Assembly (NCBI GenBank): GCA_018902755.1
Contig: JAHIQI010000047.1
Coordinates: forward strand, 62,001 to 126,000
Length of the DNA: 64,000 nucleotides
From: Pseudomonadota bacterium
Lineage (GTDB): Bacteria; Desulfobacterota; Desulfarculia; Desulfarculales; Desulfarculaceae
Reading direction: 5' to 3'
Shown here: piece after piece, positions 1 through 8,449 of the stretch
How positions within the stretch are numbered: the stretch's first letter is position 1
Layout: each line of letters starts with the position of its first letter
The notes under the pieces: model-generated
Database searches by the model: none
What the model was told of the DNA's origin: nothing
What the model saw: the letters and a program-made list of their open reading frames with translations, nothing else
Position numbers and translations under genes: made by a program

Positions 1-232
1 GCGGGGCTACGCCATCTCCGACGGCGAATTTTCCTTGGATTTGTATTCCATCGGGGTTCCCCTGCTCAATCATGAGGGTCAGGTGGTGGCCTCGGTGGCG
101 CTTTCCTTGAACACCAGCGACAAACCGGTTCAAAAGACCGTTGACAAGGCTTTGGAAAAACTGTTTCAGACTGGAAAAGTCATATCCCAGGGTCTGGGGT
201 ACGAAGGCTCTTATCCGGTAATTCCATCTTAG
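1..232 (+). CDS. IclR-family transcriptional regulator, C-terminal fragment
   Basis: The reading frame is open at the window edge (first full codon at 2) and ends at TAG 230-232, so only about 76 C-terminal residues are visible and the real start lies upstream. The segment begins RGYAISDGE and continues with a GVPLLNHEGQVVASVALS stretch, which matches the end of the IclR effector-binding (GAF-like) domain. In that family the domain binds a small organic acid and controls an N-terminal winged helix, which is not visible here. The next gene on the same strand is a TAXI/TRAP transporter, so local control of that uptake system is a reasonable inference. Confidence 0.75.
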   Translation, partial: RGYAISDGEFSLDLYSIGVPLLNHEGQVVASVALSLNTSDKPVQKTVDKALEKLFQTGKVISQGLGYEGSYPVIPS

Positions 233-541
233 AAAAACAACCTTGAGCGCCTGATTGGCCTTTACCCCCATTTGCCGAAAATCACCAAGGGGTAAACATT
301 TTGAAGGCTGCTTTTTCAAATTTTAACCGCGCGCTTTTGAACTACTTGCCCAGTACTGTCCAGACCGCCCGTGCCGCAGACGCGCGCCGCGGCCCATGCC
401 GCTTTTGCTGTTCAAATGGCTCTCAACTCACAAAGCAACCACTCGATTCAACCATTGCTTCGGGTTCCGCCTAGGAACTGAGCCGAACCCGGCGCTAGGG
501 TAGTGCATGGAATTGTTTTCATGAACCAGGAGGGAAAGATC
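233..541. promoter_or_regulatory. Intergenic region before the TAXI/TRAP operon
   Basis: I see no credible gene here. It holds three inverted repeats: TTTACCCC (261-268) with GGGGTAAA (289-296), possibly the end of the IclR transcript; TTTGAA (300-305) with TTCAAA (315-320), a possible regulator site; and CGGGTTC (461-467) with GAACCCG (485-491) just before the gene. No convincing promoter boxes were found. Confidence 0.3.
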
Positions 542-1696
542 ATGAGTAACTTAGTCAAAAAGAAAATTATTCTGCTTTTGGGAGCGTTCATGGTGCTGGC
601 CCTGGCCGCCGCGCCGGGCGCCTGGGCGGGCGACAAGGTGGCTATGCCCAAAACCATGGTGTGGAGCTGCTACGACGTAGGCTCCTCGGGCTACATGCAG
701 GCCTCGGCCATCGCCGACGCCTTTGGCAAGAAGTTCGGCATGCGCATCCGTCTGCTGCCTTCCGGCACCTCCATCGGCCGTTTGATGCCATTGACCGCCA
801 ACCGGGTGGCCTGCGGCTTCCTGGCCAACGAGGTGTACTTCGCGGCAGAGGGCCTCTATGACTTCGCCACCGTGCAGTGGGGCCCCCAGAACCTCCGGGT
901 GATCCTGGCCCATCCGGCCACCATCGCCCTGGCCACCACCAAGGACTCGGGCATCAAGGTCTTCAAGGACCTCAAGGGCAAGCGGGTTTCCTATATACCC
1001 GGCGCCCCCACCCTCAACGTCAAGATGGACGCCTTCCTGGCCTTCGCCGGCCTTACCTGGAATGACGTGAAGAAGGTGGAATTCCCCAGCTACGCTTCCT
1101 CCCTCAAGGCTCTCATCGAGGGCAAGACCGACGCTTCGGTGACCGTGACCTCGGCTTCGATCATGTACGAGTTGGAGACTTCCTCCCGCGGCCTGTACTG
1201 GATTCCCTTCGACCCCAAGGACAAGGCCGCCTGGAAGCGCATGACCAAGGTGGCCCCTTTCCTGGCCCCCGCCCAGGAGACCATCGGCGCGGGCATCTCC
1301 CCGGAAAAGCCGGTTTGGCTGGCTGAGTACCGCTACCCCATGATCACCGTGTACGCCGACAAGGACCCCAACTGGGTCTACAACATGGCCAAGGCCATGG
1401 ACGAAAGCTTTGGCCTGTACAAGGACGCCCACAAGGTCATGCCTTTGTGGACCATCAAGAAATCCGGTAATCCCCCGGCGGACGCCCCCTTCCACGATGG
1501 CGCCATCCGCTACCTGAAGGAAAAGGGCGTGTGGACCGCCGAGGCCCAGGCCTGGAACGACGAGCGCGTGGCTCACATGAAGAAGCTCCAGGCCGCCTGG
1601 GAAAAGGCCCTGGAGGAAAAGACGGCCAAGAAAATCAAGGAAAAGGCCTTCGAGGACTTCTGGCTCAAGATTCGGGCCGAGGCCTTGGCCAACTAA
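542..1696 (+). CDS. TAXI-family TRAP transporter solute-binding protein
   Basis: Periplasmic binding protein that should capture an organic acid for the TRAP permease encoded next. The 384-residue product starts with a clear signal peptide: basic residues KKK near 6-8, a hydrophobic core about 9-25 and a likely cut after AWA near residue 29. The mature part has the TAXI/NMT1-like layout, with GSSGYMQASAIADAFG and a PSGTSIGRLMPL segment. ATG 542 is preferred over the upstream in-frame ATG 521 because AGGAGGG (528-534) sits 7 bases before it and the signal peptide then starts properly. The substrate cannot be read from sequence. Confidence 0.85.
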   Translation: MSNLVKKKIILLLGAFMVLALAAAPGAWAGDKVAMPKTMVWSCYDVGSSGYMQASAIADAFGKKFGMRIRLLPSGTSIGRLMPLTANRVACGFLANEVYFAAEGLYDFATVQWGPQNLRVILAHPATIALATTKDSGIKVFKDLKGKRVSYIPGAPTLNVKMDAFLAFAGLTWNDVKKVEFPSYASSLKALIEGKTDASVTVTSASIMYELETSSRGLYWIPFDPKDKAAWKRMTKVAPFLAPAQETIGAGISPEKPVWLAEYRYPMITVYADKDPNWVYNMAKAMDESFGLYKDAHKVMPLWTIKKSGNPPADAPFHDGAIRYLKEKGVWTAEAQAWNDERVAHMKKLQAAWEKALEEKTAKKIKEKAFEDFWLKIRAEALAN

Positions 1697-1706
1697 GCAT
1701 TAAGCT

Positions 1707-1742
1707 GGTTTGGCCGACGCCCGCCACGGCGTCGGCCAAACC
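1707..1742 (+). promoter_or_regulatory. Intercistronic hairpin after the TAXI binding-protein gene
   Basis: A perfect 15-bp stem, GGTTTGGCCGACGCC (1707-1721) with GGCGTCGGCCAAACC (1728-1742), and a 6-base loop. No U-run follows, so it looks like a partial terminator or mRNA-stabilising element that leaves more binding-protein than permease message. Confidence 0.65.
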
Positions 1743-1806
1743 TATTTAACGCCACTTCCCAGGTGAATACGGGCGCATCAAATTAAGATTTACTAGGGTA
1801 AAAATC

Positions 1807-3750
1807 ATGTCCGACATGCCGCAAGAAAGCATCAAACCGATGCGGGTCAGGTCCTCCAAGGTGGTTTACGTTTTGGCCGCCTTCCTGTCCGTGCTGGGCA
1901 CCCTTTTGTGCATCAACCAGATCTTCCACCTGAAGATCGGCGGATTCATGCCCATAGGCAACGCCTACTACTACTACATCTTGGCCACCTACCTATCCCT
2001 GGTGTTCCTGTTATTCCCTGGCAGCAAGGCGGGCAACCTCAAGGTCATGTGGTACGACTGGTGCCTGTTCTTTCTGTGCGTGACCGTCAACTTGTACCTG
2101 GGGGCAAACGCCTACAACATCCTGACCAAGGGATGGGAATTCGCCGCCCCCAGCCTGCCCACCGTGGCCGGCGGCATGCTTTGCCTGCTGGCCCTGGAGG
2201 GAGTGCGGCGCGCCGGCGGCGGCTCCCTGTTCTGGATATGCCTTGGGTTTTCGGTTTATCCCCTATTCGCGGGATACATGCCCGGCTTTCTCTGGGGTAA
2301 CGAGCTGAGCCTGGTGGAAACCGTGCGCTACCACTCCATGGGCGTGGAGAGCATCATCGGCATCCCAACCCGGGTGGTGGGCAACCTGCTGATCGGTTTC
2401 ATCATCTTTGGGGTGGCCCTGGTCTCCACCGGAGGTGGCAAGTTCTTCATGGACTTCGCCATGTCCCTGATGGGGCATAGCCGGGGTGGCGCGGCCAAGG
2501 TGTCGGTCATCTCCAGCGCCTTCATGGCCAGCCTCAGCGGCAGCGTCATCTCCAACGTGGTCACCACCGGCGCCATGACCATCCCGGCCATGAAGAAGAC
2601 CGGCTACAGCCCGGTGTGGGCCGCCTCGGTGGAGGCCTGCTCGTCCACCGGCGGCTCCATCATGCCTCCGGTGATGGGCGCGGCGGGATTCTTGATCGCC
2701 TCTTTCTTGAATGTGCCTTACGCCGTGGTGATGCTGGCCGCTTTCTTCCCGGCCTTTTTGTATTACTTCACTCTGCTGTTGCAGGTGGATCTGCATGCCG
2801 TGTCCCACAACATGGGAGGCATACCCCGGGACCAACTCCCGCGCTTGGGTGAAACCATGCGCAAAGGCTGGTTCTTCCTGGGAACTATCGTCATGCTGGT
2901 GGTCATACTCTTCTACATGCGCACCGAGGCCTGGGCGCCCTTCTTCGTGATGATCTTCCTGTTCGGCTGCTCCATGCTGCGCCGGGAAACTCGCCTCAAT
3001 CTGCGCAGCTTCATCGGCTTTTTGGTGGATTCGGGCCGTTTGCTGGCACAGATCGCGGGCATCCTGGCCGGCGTCGGGCTTATCATCGGAGCCCTTTCCT
3101 GCACCGGCGTGGCCAACTCCTTCAGCCGAGAGCTGGTGCTCTACGCCGGAGGCAACGTGGCGTTGCTGTTGATCTTCGGCGCGCTCACCAGCTTCGTGTT
3201 GGGTATCGGCATGACCGTGACCGCATGCTACGTATTTTTGGCCATCGTGCTGGTCCCGGCCCTGGTGGGCGTGGGGCTCAACGAAATGGGAGCCCACCTT
3301 TTCGTGCTCTATTGGGGCTGCCTGTCCTACATAACCCCGCCGGTGGCCCTGGGCGCCATCACCGCCGCGGCCATTGCCGGCTCCGACCCCATGAAGACGG
3401 GCTTCTTGTCCATGCGCCTGGGCTCGGCCAAGTACATCGTGCCCTTCTTGTTCGTGCTCAATCCCGCCATGATCATGGATGGCACACCGGGCGAAGTGAT
3501 TCCCACGATCATCTCATCCTTGATCGGGTGCGTCCTTTTGGCCGGCAGCTTGGAAGGGCACCTTTACGGCTTCGGCAAGCTGCCCTGGGTGTACAGGGGC
3601 CTGATTTTCTGCACGGCCTTCTTGTTCCTGTTCCCCCATCTGCCCACCGACCTGGCGGGCGTAGCGATGTTGATTGCGCTTTACATCCTGGCCAAAGTCG
3701 GGCCATTTAAACTGGACCGCAGTCTGCAAACGCCGCAAAATGCGGGTTAA
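1807..3750 (+). CDS. TRAP transporter fused permease (4TM/12TM, DctM-type)
   Basis: Inner-membrane permease of the TAXI-type TRAP importer, driving acid uptake with an ion gradient. At 647 residues it has the size expected for the small and large TRAP subunits fused in one chain. The N-terminal 1-170 is a string of hydrophobic segments. The DctM core follows, with a GSVISNVVTTGAMTIP motif at about 245-260 and a STGGSIMPPVMGA motif at 280-292, both typical of the large subunit. It lies 110 bases after the binding-protein gene with the hairpin between, and 45 bases before the flavoprotein gene, so one operon is likely. Confidence 0.88.
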   Translation: MSDMPQESIKPMRVRSSKVVYVLAAFLSVLGTLLCINQIFHLKIGGFMPIGNAYYYYILATYLSLVFLLFPGSKAGNLKVMWYDWCLFFLCVTVNLYLGANAYNILTKGWEFAAPSLPTVAGGMLCLLALEGVRRAGGGSLFWICLGFSVYPLFAGYMPGFLWGNELSLVETVRYHSMGVESIIGIPTRVVGNLLIGFIIFGVALVSTGGGKFFMDFAMSLMGHSRGGAAKVSVISSAFMASLSGSVISNVVTTGAMTIPAMKKTGYSPVWAASVEACSSTGGSIMPPVMGAAGFLIASFLNVPYAVVMLAAFFPAFLYYFTLLLQVDLHAVSHNMGGIPRDQLPRLGETMRKGWFFLGTIVMLVVILFYMRTEAWAPFFVMIFLFGCSMLRRETRLNLRSFIGFLVDSGRLLAQIAGILAGVGLIIGALSCTGVANSFSRELVLYAGGNVALLLIFGALTSFVLGIGMTVTACYVFLAIVLVPALVGVGLNEMGAHLFVLYWGCLSYITPPVALGAITAAAIAGSDPMKTGFLSMRLGSAKYIVPFLFVLNPAMIMDGTPGEVIPTIISSLIGCVLLAGSLEGHLYGFGKLPWVYRGLIFCTAFLFLFPHLPTDLAGVAMLIALYILAKVGPFKLDRSLQTPQNAG

Positions 3751-3795
3751 TGTTTTTGTTCTGCCCCATCAATAATTAGGTTGGAAGAAATTTTT

Positions 3796-4758
3796 ATGTT
3801 AGCGACTGAATTGACCAAGCGCCTGGGGATACAACATCCCATCCAGTGCGGCACCATGCAGTGGCTCTCACGGGCCGAGTTGGTGGGGCCGGTGGCCGAG
3901 GCCGGGGCTTTGGCCTGCATCGCCTCGGCCATCAATCCCGACCCGGTGGCCCTTGGCGAGGAGATAGCCAAGACCCGCGCCATCACCAGCCACCCCTTCG
4001 GGATTAACGTCTCCCTTTTCCCCAGCCTGTCGTCCAGCGACATTGGCAAGCTCATCACCGCCGTGGCCGAGAGCGGGGTGGGCATTTTGGAGACTGCGGG
4101 CCACAGCCCGGAGCCCTACCGCGCCCAGATCAAGGAGGCGGGCATTTTCCACATCCACAAGTGCGCCCGCATCCGCGACGCCCTCAAGGCCCAGAGGCTG
4201 GGGGTGGACGCCATATCCGTGGTGGGAGTGGAGTGCGGCGGCCACCCCGGCGAGGCTGGCCTGGGCTCCATGGTGCTGATCCCCCAGGTGGTCGGCGCGG
4301 TGGAACGCCCGGTGATCGGCGGCGGCGGATTCTGCGACGGCCGCAGCCTGGCCGCGGGCCTGGCCCTGGGGGCCCAGTGCGTCAACATGGGCACCCGCTT
4401 CATCATGACCAAGGAGTGCCCCGGCCACCCGGACCTCAAGAAGTTTTATCTGAGTTCCACCGCCGCCGACACCATGCTCATCATGGGTTCGCTGAAAAAC
4501 ACCGGGCGGGTGCTGCGCACCGCCTGGAGCGAAGAAGTGGACCGCTTGGAAAAGGAGGGCGCGGGCCTGGAAACCCTGGCTCCGTACATCTCGGGCCAGT
4601 TGGCCCGGCAGGGCTGGGCCGAGGGAGGCAAGGACAAGGGCCTGTATTACGCGGGCCAGGTGGTGGAGCGCTGCGATGACCTCCCCAGCGTGGCCGAGCT
4701 GATCGGTCGGATCGTTGCCGAGGCGCGGGAAGTGATCAAGGGCCTGGCCAAGCCTTGA
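3796..4758 (+). CDS. Nitronate monooxygenase / enoyl-reductase-like FMN protein
   Basis: A TIM-barrel flavoprotein of the 2-nitropropane dioxygenase family, 320 residues. Visible landmarks are the N-terminal RLGIQHPIQCGTMQW, the GVECGGHPGE segment at about 144-153 with the conserved histidine, the phosphate-binding GGGGFCDGRS at 175-184 and GTRF at 199-202. Family members oxidise nitronates, or in related branches reduce enoyl thioesters; the true substrate here is unknown. ATG 3796 is chosen over TTG 3781 because GGAAG lies about 8 bases upstream of the ATG. Position behind the TAXI/TRAP genes suggests it acts on the imported acid, which is inference. Confidence 0.75.
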   Translation: MLATELTKRLGIQHPIQCGTMQWLSRAELVGPVAEAGALACIASAINPDPVALGEEIAKTRAITSHPFGINVSLFPSLSSSDIGKLITAVAESGVGILETAGHSPEPYRAQIKEAGIFHIHKCARIRDALKAQRLGVDAISVVGVECGGHPGEAGLGSMVLIPQVVGAVERPVIGGGGFCDGRSLAAGLALGAQCVNMGTRFIMTKECPGHPDLKKFYLSSTAADTMLIMGSLKNTGRVLRTAWSEEVDRLEKEGAGLETLAPYISGQLARQGWAEGGKDKGLYYAGQVVERCDDLPSVAELIGRIVAEAREVIKGLAKP

Positions 4759-4785
4759 GGGCCTTTTGAGTTTATGAGGGGGGCA

Positions 4786-5502
4786 CTAAATATCCACACC
4801 CAGCATTGACTCGCCTTCAGACTGGGCGCGCAGGCTTTGAATAATTCTTTTGGCTCCGGACGCCAGATGGGCGCGGGTGGTCTCCTTGGCCAGTTCCACG
4901 TCCTTCTGGCGTAGCGCGTCCAGCAGCTCCTTGTGCTCCCGGTAAATTCCCTTGAAGGTGTCGCTGTGCAGGTATTCGGGCCGGTATTTCAGGAATATCT
5001 TCTCGAAGACATCTTTGAGCAAACGGCAGATCACTTCGTTGCCTGAAATCCTGGCGATGCGCAGGTGGAATTCGGCGTCCACCAGGATGAACTGCCGCCT
5101 GGCTTGGGTGCTCTCCCCCACCCTCTGGCGGGCGAAGGACTTGCGGACCTCATCCAACTTCTTGGCGGTTATCTTCTCCACCACCTTGGGTATGAGGTAA
5201 AGCTCCAGAGCCTCGCGGGCCTCGTAGAGTTCCTGTGCTTCCTGTTCGTTTATCTCGCCCAGGAAATATCCCTTGTTGGGTACGTACTCCACCAGGCCCG
5301 AGGCCTCCAGCCGGTTGAGCGCCTGGATCACCGGAGTGACCGAAATGTTCAGCCGCCGCGACATGTCCTCGTAGTGGATTTTCTGCCCTGGAGCCAATTG
5401 GTTCAGATAGAGCATCTCCTTGATGCGCTGGTAGGCCTCCTCGATGGCCACCCCTTTACGGGATGCCCCTCTTTTGCTTGTGGTTTTACTTTCCGTGGGC
5501 AT
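4786..5502 (-). CDS. GntR-family regulator with FCD ligand domain (paralogue 1)
   Basis: DNA-binding regulator of 238 residues: winged helix at about 20-80 (ISVTPVIQALNRLEASGLVEY followed by the VPNKGYF wing) and an all-helical FCD sensor domain from about 90, with the metal- and ligand-site pattern DAEFHLRIA and the later EHKELL histidine. FCD regulators usually respond to small carboxylic acids. It converges on the nitronate monooxygenase gene and is read away from the Liv/alcohol dehydrogenase operon. The gene at 12394 encodes a close paralogue. Its own promoter carries a perfect 12-bp palindrome, suggesting autoregulation. Confidence 0.88.
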   Translation of the reverse strand: MPTESKTTSKRGASRKGVAIEEAYQRIKEMLYLNQLAPGQKIHYEDMSRRLNISVTPVIQALNRLEASGLVEYVPNKGYFLGEINEQEAQELYEAREALELYLIPKVVEKITAKKLDEVRKSFARQRVGESTQARRQFILVDAEFHLRIARISGNEVICRLLKDVFEKIFLKYRPEYLHSDTFKGIYREHKELLDALRQKDVELAKETTRAHLASGAKRIIQSLRAQSEGESMLGVDI

Positions 5503-5535
5503 GGTCTGGCCGTTTTCCCCCGCCGCTGAATTATT

Positions 5536-5588
5536 GGAAATATTTCCCTACCTTGCCGTTATATAACCCACCAAATATTTCCTGTCCA
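5536..5588 (-). promoter_or_regulatory. Promoter of GntR paralogue 1 with palindromic operator
   Basis: On the minus strand, TGGACA (5588-5583), a 17-base spacer and TATATA (5565-5560) form a good sigma-70 promoter. The perfect palindrome GGAAATATTTCC (5536-5547) sits just past the predicted start site, and its part AAATATTTCC recurs at 5573-5582 inside the spacer. Placement fits repression, probably by the GntR protein itself. Confidence 0.55.
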
Positions 5589-5619
5589 GCCTGTCTGCCG
5601 GGGCGTCCCCGCCAAAGGT

Positions 5620-5651
5620 GAACCCCAGCCCTCCGAAGAAGGCTGGGGTTC
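5620..5651 (-). terminator. Probable terminator of the Liv/alcohol dehydrogenase operon
   Basis: An 11-bp stem GAACCCCAGCC (5620-5630) with GGCTGGGGTTC (5641-5651) and a 10-base loop, between the alcohol dehydrogenase stop and the GntR promoter. There is no strong U-run in the minus direction, so termination is likely but not certain. Confidence 0.45.
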
Positions 5652-5805
5652 TATTTATTGCGCCCCCGCATAAAAAACCCGATCAGTTCAACCCTCCAAC
5701 CAGCTTGAGGATTAGTACCGGGGCGGGGATCGCTCCCCCCTTAATTTTCAAGCAGCCGAAGTTCATTCATCTCTTGGGACTGAATGTTCCGAAGTAAAGT
5801 CTTGG

Positions 5806-6909
5806 TCACATGTTCACCACGCCGCGCAGGTTCTTGCCGGCCACCAGGTCGGCGAACCCCTGGTTGATGTTTTCCAGGCTATAGCGGGCGGTAATCAGGG
5901 CGTCCAGATCCAAGCGGCCGATCTTGTAAAGGTCCAGAAGCATCTTCAGGTCGGTGCACATGTCGCTGGAGCCGTAGTAGCAGGCCAGAAGCGACTTTTC
6001 CATGACCAGCAGGGGGGTCAAGGGGATATCCAGCTTTTGGTCCGCGGGGCCCATGCCCACCATGATTACCTTGCCGCCGCGCCGGATGACGTCGACGCCC
6101 AGGGACACCAACTGCGGGCTGCCCACCACGTCAAAGGCGTAATCCGCGCCCCTGCCTTCGGTGAGCTCGATCACCTTCTCCGCCACGTTTTCCTTGTTGG
6201 GATTGATGGTGTGGGTGGCTCCGAACTTCTTGGCCTGCTCCAGCTTGTTGTCCAGCAGGCCCACCGCGATGATCTTGGTGGCCGCGGCCAACACCGCGCC
6301 CTGGATCACGTTGATGCCCACGCCGCCGCTGCCGATGACCACCACGCTGCTGCCGGGCTTTACCTTGGCGGTGTTGAACACCGAACCCACCCCGGTGATC
6401 ACGCCGCAGCCGGTGAGGGCGGCGATCTCAAAGGGAATGTCCTTGTCGATGGGCAACACGCAGTTCTGGGTGATCACGTTGAAGCGGTTGAAAGTGCCCA
6501 CGCCGGTCATGTTGAAGATGTTGATGTCGCCCTTGCGCAGGCGGTGGGTGCCATCGGGCATCATGCCGCCACGGGTGAATTGGCGGAAGTCGCACATATA
6601 CGGCTGCCCGTGCTGGCAGTAGAAACAATGCCCGCAGGAGGGCGCCCAGAGGATCATCACATGATCGCCGGGCTTGACTTTTTCCACGCCGGGTCCCACC
6701 TCGCGCACTATACCCGCGCCCTCGTGGCCGGGGATGCAAGGCAAGGGCGGCATGGAGAACACGCCGGTGATCACCGACAGGTCGCTGTGGCAGATCCCGG
6801 CCGCCTTCATTTCCACCAGTACTTCGCCCTTTTGGGGCGCATCAAGCTCCAGTTCCTCAATCACCAGGGGGGTGTTGTATTCGTATAAAACCGCGCCGGT
6901 CGTTTTCAT
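5806..6909 (-). CDS. Zinc-dependent alcohol dehydrogenase (MDR family)
   Basis: NAD(P)-linked medium-chain dehydrogenase of 367 residues, interconverting an alcohol and an aldehyde or ketone. The catalytic zinc site is visible as C40-H41 and G61-H62-E63, with the third ligand in TGCGVITG. The structural zinc loop has four cysteines at 92, 95, 98 and 106 in the exact CX2CX2CX7C spacing. The Rossmann motif GSGGVGINVIQGA follows. The overall pattern resembles class III/NDMA-type enzymes. It lies 80 bases after the livF-type gene on the same strand with a GGGAGAGGGG ribosome site, so it is probably the last gene of the importer operon and may act on the imported compound or its product. Confidence 0.85.
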   Translation of the reverse strand: MKTTGAVLYEYNTPLVIEELELDAPQKGEVLVEMKAAGICHSDLSVITGVFSMPPLPCIPGHEGAGIVREVGPGVEKVKPGDHVMILWAPSCGHCFYCQHGQPYMCDFRQFTRGGMMPDGTHRLRKGDINIFNMTGVGTFNRFNVITQNCVLPIDKDIPFEIAALTGCGVITGVGSVFNTAKVKPGSSVVVIGSGGVGINVIQGAVLAAATKIIAVGLLDNKLEQAKKFGATHTINPNKENVAEKVIELTEGRGADYAFDVVGSPQLVSLGVDVIRRGGKVIMVGMGPADQKLDIPLTPLLVMEKSLLACYYGSSDMCTDLKMLLDLYKIGRLDLDALITARYSLENINQGFADLVAGKNLRGVVNM

Positions 6910-6989
6910 GATAGCTGAATCCCCTCTCCCTGGGCCTCTATTCGACCCCGTTGAAATCTACCCCATTGCACTACGTCCGATGCTGGTGC

Positions 6990-7691
6990 TCATACTCCCA
7001 GATAGCGGTCCAGAATCGTGGGGTCGTCCCGCAACTCCTGGGACGGGCCATGCCAGCATACATGGCCCTTTTCCAAAATATAGGATCGGCTGGATACGTC
7101 GAGCACAAAAGAAGAATCCTGCTCGGAGATGAGGATGGTCACCCCCTCTTTTTGAATGAGCAGGATTTGCTCCTTGATAGCCCGCACCACTAAGGGGGCC
7201 AGCCCCTCGGACAGTTCGTCCAGCAGCAGCAGGCTGGGGTTGCCCATCAAGGTTCTGGCGATGGTGAGCATCTGCTGCTCACCGCCGGAAAGGGTTCCCC
7301 CCCACTGGTTGCGCCGCTCCTTGAGTATAGGGAACAAGGTGTATATCTTGTCCAGGTTCCATCCGTTGCGATCGCTGTTTTTTTGCATCCCCATCTCAAG
7401 GTTTTCCCTTACCGAGAGGTTGGAGAAGATGTCGCGGTCCTCGGGCACGAAACCCACGCCCTGGCGGGCTATCTGAAACGGCTGGCGGCCGCTTATCCTG
7501 CGGTCCTGGAAATATATCTTTCCCTTGCGCGGCGGGGTCAGGCCGATGATGCTCCTGAGCAGGGTGGTCTTGCCCACGCCGTTGCGGCCCAGCACGCTGA
7601 CCGTCTCTCCCTCGGCCACCTCCAGACTCACCCCGAAAAGGATGTGGGTGGCGTCGTAGTAGGTGTCTATGTCTTCTACTTTGAGAAACAC
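6990..7691 (-). CDS. Branched-chain-type ABC importer ATPase, LivF-like
   Basis: Cytoplasmic ATPase subunit of 233 residues. Walker A is GRNGVGKTT (35-43), the signature is LSGGEQQ, and Walker B is LLLLDELSEGLAP, where the usual DEP is replaced by DEL. It begins at GTG 7691; its first base is shared with the TAG stop of the LivG-like gene, so the two are translationally coupled. It works with the LivG-like subunit on the LivH/LivM-like pore. Such importers handle branched-chain amino acids but, in organisms like this, often aromatic or short-chain carboxylates or amides; the substrate is not determined. Confidence 0.9.
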   Translation of the reverse strand: MFLKVEDIDTYYDATHILFGVSLEVAEGETVSVLGRNGVGKTTLLRSIIGLTPPRKGKIYFQDRRISGRQPFQIARQGVGFVPEDRDIFSNLSVRENLEMGMQKNSDRNGWNLDKIYTLFPILKERRNQWGGTLSGGEQQMLTIARTLMGNPSLLLLDELSEGLAPLVVRAIKEQILLIQKEGVTILISEQDSSFVLDVSSRSYILEKGHVCWHGPSQELRDDPTILDRYLGV

Positions 7692-8434
7692 TACTTCTCA
7701 CCCTTACCCAGATAGATTCGCTGCACCTCTTCGTTGGCCTTGACCTCCTCGGGCTTGCCGCTGAAGATCAACATGCCCTGGTGCAACACGTTGATTCGGT
7801 CGGAAATGCCGAACACCACGCTCATGTCGTGTTCCACGAAGGCAAGGCTGATGTGCCGGGCCCGCACCAAGCCTCGGATCAACTCCGTGGTTTCCACGGT
7901 CTCTCCGGGACTCATGCCCTGGGTAGGCTCGTCCAGGAGCAACAGTTCCGGGTTAAGAGCCAGGGCTATGCCCAACTCCAGCCTCTTCTGGTCGCCGTGA
8001 GCCAGCAACCCGCCCAGGGTGTCCGACTGGCCTCCCAGACCCACGCTTTGCAGTATCTCCTCTACCTCGTCTCCCAACATGCGGCAGGAGTCGGCGAACA
8101 GCTTGTGGTTTTTCTTTTTTGCCGAGAACAGCGAAGCCTGCACGTTTTGAAACGCGGTAAGACGAGGAAAGATATTGAGCTTCTGAAATGAGCGCCCTAT
8201 CCCCATACGAGAGATGTCGTAGGGCTTGCGGCTGGTGATATCCTCGCCCTTGTAAGTCACAGTGCCCTTGTCCGGACGGATATGGCCGGTGAGAAGGTTG
8301 AACAGGGTGGATTTCCCAGCGCCGTTGGGGCCGATGATGGAGACCAGTTCCTCCTTGCCGATAGTGAGGTCCACCTCGGAAACCGCGCTCAGCCCCCCAA
8401 AGGACTTGCTGATACCTTTCGCTTCGAGTAGCAT
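7691..8434 (-). CDS. Branched-chain-type ABC importer ATPase, LivG-like
   Basis: 247-residue ATPase with Walker A GPNGAGKST (35-43), a signature region reading LLAHGDQKRLELG (the LivG form rather than plain LSGGQ), Walker B LLLLDEPTQGMSP and the switch EHDMSVVF. It follows the LivM-like gene by 15 bases with a strong GGGAGGGGGG ribosome site and overlaps the LivF-like start by one base. It forms the ATPase heterodimer of the first Liv-type importer in the window. Confidence 0.9.
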   Translation of the reverse strand: MLLEAKGISKSFGGLSAVSEVDLTIGKEELVSIIGPNGAGKSTLFNLLTGHIRPDKGTVTYKGEDITSRKPYDISRMGIGRSFQKLNIFPRLTAFQNVQASLFSAKKKNHKLFADSCRMLGDEVEEILQSVGLGGQSDTLGGLLAHGDQKRLELGIALALNPELLLLDEPTQGMSPGETVETTELIRGLVRARHISLAFVEHDMSVVFGISDRINVLHQGMLIFSGKPEEVKANEEVQRIYLGKGEK

Positions 8435-8449
8435 CGTTGTCCCCCCTCC